From contig OW121743.1 of the NCBI GenBank assembly GCA_933228675.1, forward strand, positions 89,077,438 through 89,141,437: a stretch of DNA of 64,000 nucleotides, written 5' to 3'. The translations under genes were made by a program, and so were the position numbers. Below are positions 1 through 10,940 of this stretch, in pieces (the first letter of the stretch is position 1; each line of letters starts with the position of its first letter). The stretch is from Stomorhina lunata (taxonomy: Eukaryota > Arthropoda > Insecta > Diptera > Rhiniidae). Under the pieces are notes generated by a model. The model had not been told where the DNA came from. It did no database searches and was given only the letters and a program-made list of their open reading frames with translations.

Positions 1-734
1 TATAAAAGAAATACTCAAGTAAATACAAAGGGAAGAAGATTAAGAAATCAACGGGTGATAAACATTAAAACTAAATTGATTTTTAGACATCAAATAAACT
101 ACACTCGTATAGATACGTACATTTACATATGAAATTATGCATAAAATGCTTTCGCAATCTTTGCTCGCATAAACGACGCAAAAATCTTTAAAATTTTTGA
201 AGACAAAAACTTATTTGTGCCAGAGTTTTTTTCTTTTTTATTAAAATTTTGGAACAACAGGTATTTAATTAAAATTCCACATAAATATTTTAAGTTTGTT
301 TTTATCTTTAAACACTGAATTTTTTTTGTCATTTAGAAAGAGAGATTTAGAATTCACGGAATTAAGAATGAGTCTAACTTTAATGAAACAAGTTGCGTTT
401 GAAGAGTGTTTTTTTTATAAGTTTTCTAAAATTTACGGGAATTATAATGGAATTAAAATATTTTTACATTTTGTCTATATATCCGTATATTAATGACGTC
501 GTTAGCTATTTATGTCTTTCAAGTAAATGGGGATAGGATAGATATTAGTGAGATCGTAATAATAACAATAACATATAGAGTTTTGTGGAAGGCTCTTTAG
601 AAGTTCACTTAAAAGTTTCCAGAAATAATCCAACGAGTGCTAAGTCTGGATTCTGAACCTGATACCATTTTTATGGTTGGTGTCCCCTTGGGGAAAGAGC
701 TTCAACAATATTCTTTTAAGTAAGCCATGATTAT
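1..734. other. AT-rich spacer, nothing recognised
   Basis: No coding frame, RNA gene or repeat that I can identify. Short frames here have no domain-like composition. Confidence 0.5.
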
Positions 735-925
735 GCAATAGGCCGCATCATGCAGCACTACAGCACAAGAGAGGTTTTGAGCTTTCACACCAAAACACCA
801 TGTATGAGTTACACTCAAATATGTTTGTCCCTCTCACACTTATGTGAAATTGTCAAAACTTTCAAAGCTGTTCAGCACAAATGCAAATATTAATGTATGT
901 GTTTCTAAACAAAATGGATAAAGTT
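735..925 (+). repeat. Dispersed repeat R1, copy 1
   Basis: This stretch matches 30983-31256 in the same orientation. Shared blocks include the segment around CTACAGCACAA, the block TTTTGAGCTTTCAC, and a final block running from CTTTCAAAGC to AATGTATGTGTTT. The family is unknown to me and no terminal repeats are visible. The second copy is longer because a small TIR element has landed in it. Confidence 0.6.
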
Positions 926-1230
926 TTCGTGTTTACTTCTCTTTATGACAACTTGAAGATCATATCTCGGTTATCGTATATCGCCATCTTGTCTTTGTTG
1001 TCCTCTCTGGAGCATTATTCTTGACTTAAGACATTTTATTTAACTCATTCCCACTACCAAAGGGGTCAGATTGGAAATTTATTTAGTATAATGAGGGGTA
1101 CTATTTCGTTGGATACCCCACAATTGCTTGAAAAAGGCTATCTAAAGAAGTAACTAAATAATTGAAACGATCGACTGTTGTGCTTCAAAAGACTCGTAGA
1201 AATTCGTGACAGCTGAGAACCATAAACAGA
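926..1230. other. Spacer, nothing recognised
   Basis: Unique-looking AT-rich sequence with no supported feature. Confidence 0.4.
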
Positions 1231-1362
1231 GGTCGACACAAAGAGAACAGAACAAAAAATGTTCAGCAGAGTTGCCGCTTTTTATACCTTTAACTGAAAT
1301 AGGTATTTTTCTGATGTTCTGATGTTTTAAAAAGAAAGTTTTCTACTCCATTTTCTGAAAGT
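1231..1362 (+). repeat. Conserved leader in front of a satellite array, copy 1
   Basis: A block of about 130 bp beginning GGTCGACACAAAGAGAACAG and ending in TTTTCTACTCCATTTT. It matches 34212-34345 closely. In both places it runs directly into an array of the 30-bp TTTATCAAAAATTTTTCTA satellite. The repeated junction suggests leader and array belong to one dispersed unit rather than meeting by chance. Confidence 0.6.
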
Positions 1363-1710
1363 ACTTTTATCAAAAATTTTTCAATAGAAAATTTTTTTAT
1401 CAAAAATTTTTCTTTGTAAATTTTGCTATCGAAAATTTTTCTATAGAATTTTTTTTATCTAAAATTTTTCTATAGAAAATTTTTTATTACAAATTTTTCT
1501 ATAGAAAATATTTTTATCAAAAATATTTATAAGTAAATTTTTTAAAGAAATTTTTTTATCCAAAATTTTTTTATTAAACATTTTTCAATAGAATTTTTTT
1601 TTATTAAAAATTTTTCAATAGAAAATTTTTTTATATAAAATTTTTTTAAAAATTTTTCTATAGAAAATTCTTTTATCAATTCTAAAGAAAATTTTTTATT
1701 AACAATTTTT
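1363..1710 (+). repeat. Satellite E (about 30-bp unit), short array
   Basis: About eleven degenerate units of a roughly 30-bp AT-rich repeat with the core TTTATCAAAAATTTTTCTA followed by TAGAAAATTT. It is interrupted at its right end by the INE-like element. The last 120 bp or so are nearly duplicated just after that element (4151-4275). Confidence 0.85.
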
Positions 1711-1848
1711 ATACCCTTCACCAATAGGTGAAAGGGTATTATAAGTTTGTAATTCCGTTTGTAATTTTTTTATTAGTGATCGTAGATCCCTTAAAAATTA
1801 TACCTATCGACTCAGAATCGGGAGGAGAATCGATTAAGCGATGTCCGT

Positions 1849-1889
<41 letters not shown>

Positions 1890-4150
1890 CGTCTGTCTGT
1901 CTGTCTGTTGAAATCAAGTTTCTGAAGCCCCTGGAGGATGGATCTACATAAATTATATATCAGATTTTAAGAAATTCTCCCGCAATGAACGCTATTAAAT
2001 TTCATTAAAATCGGTTTATAACACCGAAAATATCGAAAAAATACCAAAAATTAGACGAAAATTTAAAAATTTTTGATTGAAACACACTTTTAAATAATAA
2101 GAAAAACAAGATACTCTTGGTGTACATGTGATAATATATACTATATCAGATTGTAGGAAATGGTTCCCTAAAGCACTCTGTAAAATTTGAGCAAAATCGG
2201 TCTATAAACAACTGAGATACAGCCAAAACACTAAATTTGATGTATCGCAAATTGCCCAAAGTACGCGTTAGAGAATGTTTGTTGAAAAAATGAAATGCAG
2301 AAATAGAAAAAACCATCCTCCTGGAGCACGGACATACATAAATTTTATATCAGATTTTAGGAAATTCCCCCGCCAAGCACATTATAAAATTTTATCAGAA
2401 GCGGTCCATAAACAACTGAGATATCGCCAAGACACTACTTGTGATGTACAGCAAATTGCCCAAAGTACGTGTCTAAGAAATTTTGTTGACATTTTGTAAG
2501 TATTGTTTCAGCGATATCTCAGGTGTTTATGGACCGATTGTGATGAAATTTGACAGCGTTCTTTGTGGGAGGATTTCCTAAAATCTGATATAAACTCCAC
2601 AAATCTGATTATGAATACCATTTAAGTTGTACCGATTGTCTCAGAATCGGCAGGAGAATCGATTTCGCGACGTCCGTCCGTCCGTCTACCTGTCTGTCCG
2701 TCCGTTGGTCTACCTGTCTGTCCTTTTTTCTGTTGTAGTCAAGTTTTTGGAGCTCAGGGTGGGACGATATCCTAAAATTTTGTGTAAAATGCATATGGGT
2801 ATACCTTCCAGGAGCTCCACAAATCTGATTTTAGCAGACAGACACACTGCATTTATCTTAATTTTATTCCTAGGAAGTACTAAAATGCAGCTAAGTACAT
2901 GATATCCGTTCAAAACCTACATATGTATGTATGTATCTCACATATCAACGAAAATTTAAATTGTTTAATTGCAATTGGGAGAAATCCGTTCACGTTTGAC
3001 TATTGCTCCCGTATAACTTCGCCTAAGGCAATCTCTTAGTAGCTAATAAATGACAAATTATAATTATCTAATTAGCTAATTAATTATAATTATCTATCTA
3101 TTATAATAGATACGATGATGACATTTAGTATAAAGACGTTGTACAATATCGTTATTCAGGGCGATAGCGCCTAAAATAAACTTTCTAGAGGGACAACATT
3201 TGACAAAAGTATTTCTGATCTCTTGAAAAGTTCGGCATTGAAAATGGGCGAGCTCGGTTCACATTTACTGTTATCTCCCATATAACCCCGACCGGGAATT
3301 ACTTTAATGCTGACAAATTAAATCATATTATAATTGCACAAAGAACTAGAGCAAAACTTCCACACATTCATCGGACAGATCGAAAGAACAATAGATCTCA
3401 AATATTATTGTTGAAGTATTCATCTTAATAAGTTAACTAACTTCAGATTAATAAGTAAATCTTCAATAAATTTTCCGCCAAAGTTGATATCCATTCATTT
3501 AAAAGCTATATATTTCACGTATGTATCTAAAACTATGAGTGTATACCTTATAATTCTAAGGCTTGTATACATTGACAATCATTGTTAAAGCTTTGACCTA
3601 AATCAGTTCAGAATTTTACATAACTAATCATAAACTTTTAATAGTTGGACAATTCGTATGAATTAAAGTACATCTTCATCAAATCGATGTGCTTTTGCAA
3701 ATCTAAGGGCATCTACATTTTGAAGCATCTTTTCTGCATGGTTTATCTGGTCTATCGAACTTTATCAAATGTTCGTAAAATAGACACATATCACCTTAGA
3801 ATCGAAGTGACGCTGCCTTCGACATCAGCCACCTGCCCAACCTAACATTTGGGTCCATAACTATTTTAGATGATGACGCCACCAAAAAGCTTTTCGTTTT
3901 CCGACTCTTAATTTTAAAGATTCTTTGCATATAATACTAGTATAACCAAATATTGCTAGGAATTACATTTAGTATGAACAAAAGAAAATTAATATACATA
4001 TGAAGCATTTGTGTGGGGCTCAACTAAGTCAGTAATAAGAAACTATATAATTATCAATATATTCTTACGATTTTGTATTTTTCTTTTGGAACACCATTGG
4101 TGAAGGGTATCCAAGATTCGGCAAAGCCGAATATACCACTCTTACTTGTT
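1711..4150 (-). mobile_element. INE-like dispersed element, possibly two nested or tandem copies
   Basis: Read on the minus strand, the element starts with AAAACAAGTAAGAGTGG and a TCGGC/GCCGA hairpin followed by ATACCCTTCACCA. It ends with a GACGGACATCGC stretch, a split GACTCAGAATC motif and a TGAAGGGTATA terminus. The same architecture recurs at 15535-16265, 16590-18560 and 59811-60925. A second copy of the CTCAGAATCGG and GTCCGTCCGTC end signal lies at 2639-2705. Three direct degenerate copies of a 175-205 bp block (near 1965, 2140 and 2350) and one inverted copy (2510-2600) lie inside. It encodes no protein that I can see. The class is uncertain; fly INE-1/DINE-type (Helentron-associated) elements have a comparable layout, but that link is inference. 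Confidence 0.65.
1843..1911 (+). repeat. TCTG microsatellite
   Basis: About seventeen consecutive TCTG-type tetramers with a few TCCG and TTTG variants, inside the end region of the INE-like element. Expansion of the GTCCGTCCGTCTG end motif is the likely origin. Confidence 0.9.
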
Positions 4151-4425
4151 TTATTAAAAATTTTTCAATAGAAATTTTTTTTATTAAAAATTTTTCAATA
4201 GAAAATTTTTTTATATAAAATTTTTTTTTAATTTTTCTATAGAAAATTCTTTTATCAACAAGTTTTTTAGAAAATTTTTTATAGAAAGATTTTGTTTGAG
4301 AAAATTTTTCGATAGAAAAATATTTTTTTTTTTTTTCAAAAATTTCACAGAAAAATATTTTAATGGAAAAATTTTCTATAAAAAATAATTTTTTATTACA
4401 AATTTTCTTCTGGGTAAATTTTTTT
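4151..4425 (+). repeat. Satellite E, continuation after the inserted element
   Basis: Resumes the same roughly 30-bp repeat. Its first 125 bp repeat the sequence just left of the element (1585-1710), including shared single-base oddities such as TTTTTATATAAAATTTTT and AAAATTCTTTTATCAA. Confidence 0.8.
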
Positions 4426-6015
4426 TATGCTTACTTAAGTTTTATGTAAAATATATTTGAAAATTTTATTTAAAATCTTCTACAAAATAATTTCTTCAAA
4501 ATCGTCAACAAAAATTAAGATTCAAATTAAAAAAAGACTTGTTAAATAAGAAAAATATAAAATGGTCTGGCTAGGATTCAAACCTTCTGGGTAATTATTG
4601 CTTTATGCTTAATTTTGTTTTATGTTAAAAATTTATCTGAAATTCGGTTTTCTTCAAAATCTTAAAAAAAATTCTTCAAAATCTTCTAGAAAATTTTTCT
4701 TCAAAATATTCTTCAGAATCTTTTACAAAAATTTTCTTCAAAATCTTCTACAAAAATTTTCTTCAAAATCTACAAAAATTTTCTATGAAAATATTCTTCA
4801 AAATCTTCAACAAAAACTTGTTTCAAAATCTTTTACAAAAATATTCTTCAAAATATTTTACTTAAATATTCTTTAAAATATTTTACTTAAATATTCTTCA
4901 AAAATTTTCTTTAATATTTTCTACAAAAATTTTCTTCAAAATCTTCTATAACATTTTTTTTTTCATAATCTTCTACAAAAATTTTCTTTAAAATCTTTTG
5001 CAAAAATTTTCTTCAAAATCTTCTATAACATTTTTTGTTTAAAATCTTTTACAAAAATTTTCTTTAAAATCTTCTGCAAAAATTTTCTTTAATATTTTCT
5101 ACAAAAATTTTCTTCAAAATCTTCTACAAAAATTTTCTTCAAAATCTTCTACAAATTTTTTTTTTCAAAATCTTCTACAAAAATTTTCTATAAAATCTAT
5201 TGAATAGAAGATTTTATAGAAAATTTCCTCAAAATTGTTTACAAAAATCTTTCTTAAAATCGTCTATAAAATTTTTCTTCCAAATCTTTTACAAAAATTT
5301 TCTTCAGAAATTTCCAAAAAAAATTTTCTTCAATTTTCTTTAAAATATTCAACAAAAATATTCTTTAAAATCTTCTACAAAAATATTCCTTAAAATTTTT
5401 TACAAAAATGTTCTTTCAAATCTTTTACTAAAATGTTCTTCAAAATCTTCTACAAAAATTTTCTTCAAAATCTTTAACAAAAATATTCTTTAAAATCTTT
5501 TAGTGAAATTTTTTTCAATCTTTTACAAAAATATTTTTTAAAATCTTCTAGAAAAATTTTCTAATCTTCTACAAAATTATTTTTTAAAATCTTTTAATAA
5601 AATTTTCTTCAAAATCTTTTAATAAAATTTTCTTCAAAATCTTCTACAAAAATTTTCTGGAAAATCTACAAAAATCTTATTCAAAATATTCTACAAAAAT
5701 ATTCTTTAAAATCTTTTGCTATTTTTTTGAATCTTTTACAAAAATATTTATCAAAATCTTTAACATAAACATTCTTGAAAATCTTTTACAAAACAGATTT
5801 TGTTCTACAAAAATTTTCTTTGAAATAAAATAAAATTTTTTCAAATCTAACAAAAATATTCTTTAAAATCGTTTATTGAAATTTTCTTCAAAATCATCTA
5901 CAAAATTGGTCTTCAAAAATGTCTACAAAAAAAAATGTTCTTCAAAATCTTGTACAAAAATTTTCTTTAAAATCATCTACAAAAATATTCTTCAAAATCT
6001 TCTACAAAAATTATG
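4426..6015 (+). repeat. Satellite F (about 25-bp unit)
   Basis: A degenerate array with unit ACAAAAATTTTCTTCAAAAT plus CTTCT, about 25 bp, perhaps sixty copies counting the decayed ones. The frame at 4622-4876, rich in Phe, Lys, Ile and Asn, is a consequence of the repeat and not a gene. The unit lacks the CTATAG core of the other arrays. Near-identical tRNA-like blocks flank it at 4545-4625 and 6020-6105. Confidence 0.85.
4545..4625 (-). repeat. tRNA-like (SINE-type) block, left copy
   Basis: On the minus strand this reads as the 3' half of a tRNA: a box-B-like GGTTTGAATCC followed by TAGCCAGACCA. It matches 6020-6105 over about 75 bp in the same orientation. A shorter relic, CTTCTGGGTAA to TTATGCTTACTTAAG, lies at 4405-4450. 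No closed cloverleaf can be drawn, so this is a SINE-like fragment and not a tRNA gene. Confidence 0.45.
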
Positions 6016-6019
6016 ATTT

Positions 6020-6105
6020 AATATAAGAAAAAGATAAAATGGTCCGGCTAGGATTCGAACCTTCTGGGTAGTAATTGTTTGATGCGAAATTTAGTTTTAT
6101 TAAAA
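6020..6105 (-). repeat. tRNA-like (SINE-type) block, right copy
   Basis: The minus strand contains a perfect RNA polymerase III box B, GGTTCGAATCC, followed by TAGCCGGACCA, which resembles a tRNA acceptor end. Upstream, GGTTAGCG resembles a D arm, but the 5' acceptor strand is missing. It pairs with 4545-4625 as direct repeats bracketing the 25-bp array. Confidence 0.45.
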
Positions 6106-7790
6106 CGCTAACCGAATTTTTTTTTTGGGTCACATTTTACCTTATCTCAATGCTTTAAACCTGAAATGGTTTAACAAAAAGTGCAAGTGAAGTTGATAGA
6201 GAATAATGAAAACACATAAACGCACAAACAAACGTACATTTCATGAGCTTGCGTGTTTGCCTTAGCTTTATCTCATTGGATAATCGCCTCCATTAGTTGT
6301 TTGCGAACTAGAGTAAAAGCTGTATGCTCTATTTTTTGTGGGAGTTTTCAAAACGACCATACGAAAAATCAATGTCTCGAAGTGCATCCTCTTCATATTA
6401 TAGAGTCTTTGGTTTAACTTTACAAAAGTCTTTAAAAAATGATATAACGATAACAAAATTGAACAAATGAACACTTCTAAATTGAGCCGCATTTGACCTT
6501 AGTGGTATAGGGTATCATAGAGTCATTAAGTTTTACTTGAACTCCGATATGATGTTGCTTAAAGAAATATGAATATTTAGGTCATTCACACACAAATTTT
6601 TTTTCGCATATCCAAAAAATTTCAAAGAACTATTATAATTGATTAATTACTAAATCGTGGCGCCTGTTGGTAACTTTTGTAAAACAAAACCAGAAAAAAA
6701 GATAAAACTCTAATACTTCCTGCTGTTACTTCCTACTTATATTTGAAACCCCAAGAAAAAAAATCAAAATTTATCTAAGTGTTTGATTGTTTCAAAACTT
6801 GTAATAAAACTTTTTCAAAGATTTTCGAAACGATAATAGCGACAGCAACACAAAAAAAATGGCTGGCAATTTTTTTTTCAACACGATTTCATAAATCTTT
6901 TCGACAACTAGTAAAAATAACTGACAAATAAATTGAATTAATATAAAGAAAAAAAAAAATAGCAAACAAAAAAATTATGTATAAAAGAAAAGAAACCAAA
7001 TATGCAAGTCAAGCAGTTGTTAAACGATTAGATATTTTATCAACAAATTGTTTAGATTTTTTTGCTGTAATAAAATTTTTGGGTTTTTATTTCAAATCCA
7101 AAGTGTGTAATACACGATACGCACCTTTTACCTTTACGAGCGAGTGTTAAAAGACACCCAAATTTGGTCTTAGAGGCCCGGCCAATAATAAATTGTTTAA
7201 TTTTTTCTTCGAAAATTTTAAACAAAAAAACATGTTAGATATGGTTAAATAATGGCGTCTAATAGTTTGTCTGTCATAAAAAATGTTTCGATTTATTTCT
7301 TGAAATTTTTCAGACACTGTCAACTAAACGCTTTTGGCTTGTTAACTTTAAGTTTGTTACTCGATTTGAGTTCATATTCGAAAAATGTCTTGCCAATGCT
7401 AAAACAAAAGTTTGGGGGTTGTAAGTCTTTTTTCATGTTGCTGTCGCTGTCTTGTTTCAAATTTTGAATACGCATGTTATCGCATTTTGTTCTCAGCAAT
7501 TTCTATATGTTGTCATTAGCTTTGACAGTGCATTAGTCATGGACTATAGGCTTTTGTTGTGAACTTTAAGTCGGGTATTTGAGAGTTTTAAATTTTAACA
7601 ACCGTGGAACAGTTTGACCACATCGACCGAACAAACGACCTATCAATAAAACCAAATATCGGCTACATACGCACAATTGATGGTTAAATAAGAACTAAAG
7701 ACAAATGCACTCACACATAAAGACACGGAAGTACCAAAGAAACTCCCAGCAAACATAATATAGAGGAAGATAACAGCGAATATAAAAAAA
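6106..7790. other. Spacer containing one dispersed repeat
   Basis: Apart from the R2 repeat at 6240-6420 I see nothing but AT-rich sequence. No frame here is convincing. Confidence 0.4.
6240..6420 (+). repeat. Dispersed repeat R2, copy 1
   Basis: Matches 32725-32890 in the same orientation. Shared blocks include CCTTAGCTTT, ATTGGATAATCG, TTCAAAACGACCATACG and ATTATAGAGTCTTTGGTTT. The family is unknown to me. Confidence 0.6.
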
Positions 7791-7925
7791 TAAATTTATT
7801 ATAAAAATATTTCTATAGACAAATTTTTATTATAAAAATTTTTCTATAGAAAAATTTTCGTTATTAAAATTTTAAATGAAAGAAAGAAGAAAATTTCATG
7901 ATATTTGAATTCATGAAATTTGAAT

Positions 7926-10545
7926 TTTTATAGAAAATTTCATGAAATTTGAATTTTTATAGAAAATTTCATGAAATTTTAATTTTTATAGAAAATTTCA
8001 TGAAATTTTAATTTTTATAGAAAATTTCATGAAATTTGAACTTTTATAGAAAATTTCATGAAATTTTAATTTTTATAGAAAATTTCATGAAATTTAAATT
8101 TTTATAGAAAATTTCATAAAATTTCAATATTTTAAGAAAATTTCATGAAATTTTAATTTTTATAGAAAATTTCATTAAATTTTAATTTTTATAGAAAATT
8201 TCATGAAATTTGAATTTTTATAGAAAATTTCATGAAATTTTGATTTTTATACAAAATTTCATGAAATTTTAATTTTTATAGAAAATTTCACGAAATTTTA
8301 ACTTTTATAGAAAATTTCATGAAATTTTAATTTTTATAGAAAATTTCATTAAATTTTAATTTTTATAGAAAATTTCATGAAATTTTAATTTTTATAGAAA
8401 ATTTCATGAAATTTTAATTTTTATAGAAAATTTCATGAAATTTTAATTTTTATAGAAAATTTTATGAAATTTTAATTTTTAAAGAAAATTTCATGAAATT
8501 TTAATTTTTATAGAAAATTTCATGAAATTTTAATTTTTATAGAAAATTTCATGAAATTTTGATTTTTATAGAAAATTTCATGAAATTTTGATTTTTATAC
8601 AAAATTTCATGAAATTTTAATTTTTATAGAAAATTTCATGAAATTTTAATTTTTATAGAAAATTTCATGAAATTTAAATTTTTATAGAAAATTTCATAAA
8701 ATTTCAATATTTTAAGAAAATTTCATGAAATTTTAATTTTTATAGAAAATTTCATTAAATTTTAATTTTTATAGAAAATTTCATGAAATTTGAATTTTTA
8801 TAGAAAATTTCATGAAATTTTGATTTTTATACAAAATTTCATGAAATTTTAATTTTTATAGAAAATTTCACGAAATTTTAACTTTTATAGAAAATTTCAT
8901 GAAATTTTAATTTTTATAGAAAATTTCATTAAATTTTAATTTTTATAGAAAATTTCATGAAATTTTAATTTTTATAGAAAATTTCATGAAATTTTAATTT
9001 TTATAGAAAATTTCATGAAATTTTAATTTTTATAAAAAATTTCATGAAATTTTAATTTTTATAGAAAATTTCATGAAATTTGAATTTTTATAGAAAATTT
9101 CATGAAATTTGAATTTTTATAGAAAATTTCATGAAATTTGAATTTTTATAGAAAATTTCATGATATTTGAATTTTTATAGAAAATTTCATGATATTTGAA
9201 TTTTTATAGAAAATTTCATGAAATTTTAATTTTTATAGAAAATTTCATGAAATTTGAATTTTTATAGAAAATTTCATGAAATTTTAATTTTTATAGAAAA
9301 TTTCATGAAATTTGAATTTTTATAGAAAATTTCATGAAATTTTAATTTTTATAGAAAATTTTATGAAATTTTAATTTTTAAAGAAAATTTCATGAAATTT
9401 TAATTTTTATAGAAAATTTCATGAAATTTTAATTTTTATAGAAAATTTCATGAAATTTTGATTTTTATACAAAATTTCATGAAATTTTAATTTTTATAGA
9501 AAATTTCATGAAATTTTAATTTTTATAGAATATTTCATGAAATTTCAATATTTTAAGAAAATTTCATGAAATTTTAATTTTTATAGAAAATTTCATGAAA
9601 TTTTGATTTTTATACAAAATTTCATGAAATTTTAATTTTTATAGAAAATTTCATGAAATTTTAATTTTTATAGAAAATTTCATGAAATTTTAATTTTTAT
9701 ACAAAATTTCATGAAATTTTAATTTTTATAGAAAATTTCACGAAATTTTAACTTTTATAGAAAATTTCATGATATTTTAATTTTTATAGAATATTTCATG
9801 AAATTTTAATTTTTATAGAAAATTTCATGAAATTTCAATATTTAAAGAAAGTTTCATGAAATTTTAATTTTTATAGAAAATTTCATGAAATTTCAATATT
9901 TTAAGAAAATTTCATGAAATTTTAATTTTTATAGAAAATTTCATGAAATTTTAATTTTTATACAAAATTTCATGAAATTTTAATTTTTATAGAAAATTTC
10001 ACGAAATTTTAACTTTTATAGAAAATTTCATGAAATTTTAACTTTTAAAGAAAATTTCATGAAATTTTAATTTTTATAGAAAATTTCATTAAATTTTAAT
10101 TTTTATAGAAAATTTCATGAAATTTGAATTTTTATAGAAAATTTCATGAAATTTTAATTTTTATAGAAAATTTCATGAAATTTTAACTTTTAAAGAAAAT
10201 TTCATGAAATTTTAATTTTTATAGAAAATTTCATGAAATTTGAATTTTTATAGAAAATTTCATGAAATTTTAATTTTCATAGAAAATTTCATGAAATTTT
10301 AATTTTTATAGAAAATTTCATGAAATTTCAATATTTTAAGAAAATTTTATGAAATTTAAATTTTTATAGAAAATTTCATGAAATTTAAATTTTTATAGAA
10401 AATTTCATGAAATTTAAATTTTTATAGAAAATTTCATGAAATTTTAATTTTTATAAAAAATTTCATGAAATTTTAATTCTTATAGAAAATTTCATGAAAT
10501 TTTAATTTTTAAAGAAAATTCATGAAATTTAAATTTTGAAAGAAA
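7926..10545 (+). repeat. Satellite A (29-bp unit, about 90 copies)
   Basis: A regular array with a 29-bp unit made of GAAAATTTCATGAAATTT followed by TAATTTTTATA. Each unit holds a 16-bp perfect palindrome, AAATTTCATGAAATTT. Variant units (TTTCAATATTTTAAG, TTTCACGAAA, TTTTTATACAAAA) recur at fixed distances that are multiples of 29 (580, 899 and 261 bp), which shows higher-order duplication. About 130 bp before the array (7795-7925) are related but scrambled. Confidence 0.97.
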
Positions 10546-10940
10546 ATGTATGAACGAAATTTTCTATAAATGCTTTATTTGTTAAAAGATTCTATGAAAA
10601 GTCAAATTTCCATGAATAAAAAAAAAAATTCTTAAAATTTTCTATTATTATTTTTTTTAATTTCCATCAATTGCAAAATTTTATGAATTTCTTTTAATTT
10701 TTTGAAAAAAATTTCCATCAGTTGCAAAATTTCATAAAAAATTTCCAACAATTGCAAAAACAAACAAAATTTTTACTTTTGCATATTTTAAAATCTATAG
10801 TAAATTTTTCATTATAGGAAATAAAAAAAATTTATAATGATATTTTCTATAATGATAATTTCTATCAAAAAATGAAATTTTCTATAAATATTTTTCTAAA
10901 GAAAAATGTTCATTATAAAAATTTTCTGTACAAAAATTCT
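10546..10940. repeat. Degenerate junction between satellites A and B
   Basis: AT-rich sequence with scattered pieces such as AATTTCCATCAATTGCAAAA repeated two or three times (10660-10760) and broken CTATAGAAA units. It looks like decayed satellite at an array edge. Confidence 0.55.

Noticed and set aside
3050..3120. AT-rich palindrome (TAATTAGCTAATTA region)
   Set aside because: Imperfect and expected in such AT-rich sequence. No sign of function.
4622..4876. 84-codon frame rich in Phe, Asn and Lys
   Set aside because: Produced by the 25-bp repeat (three units are 75 bp). No start context or conservation signal.
6040..6115. tRNA gene on the minus strand
   Set aside because: Only the T-arm and acceptor 3' part look right. 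The 5' acceptor strand is missing and the variable region is too long.
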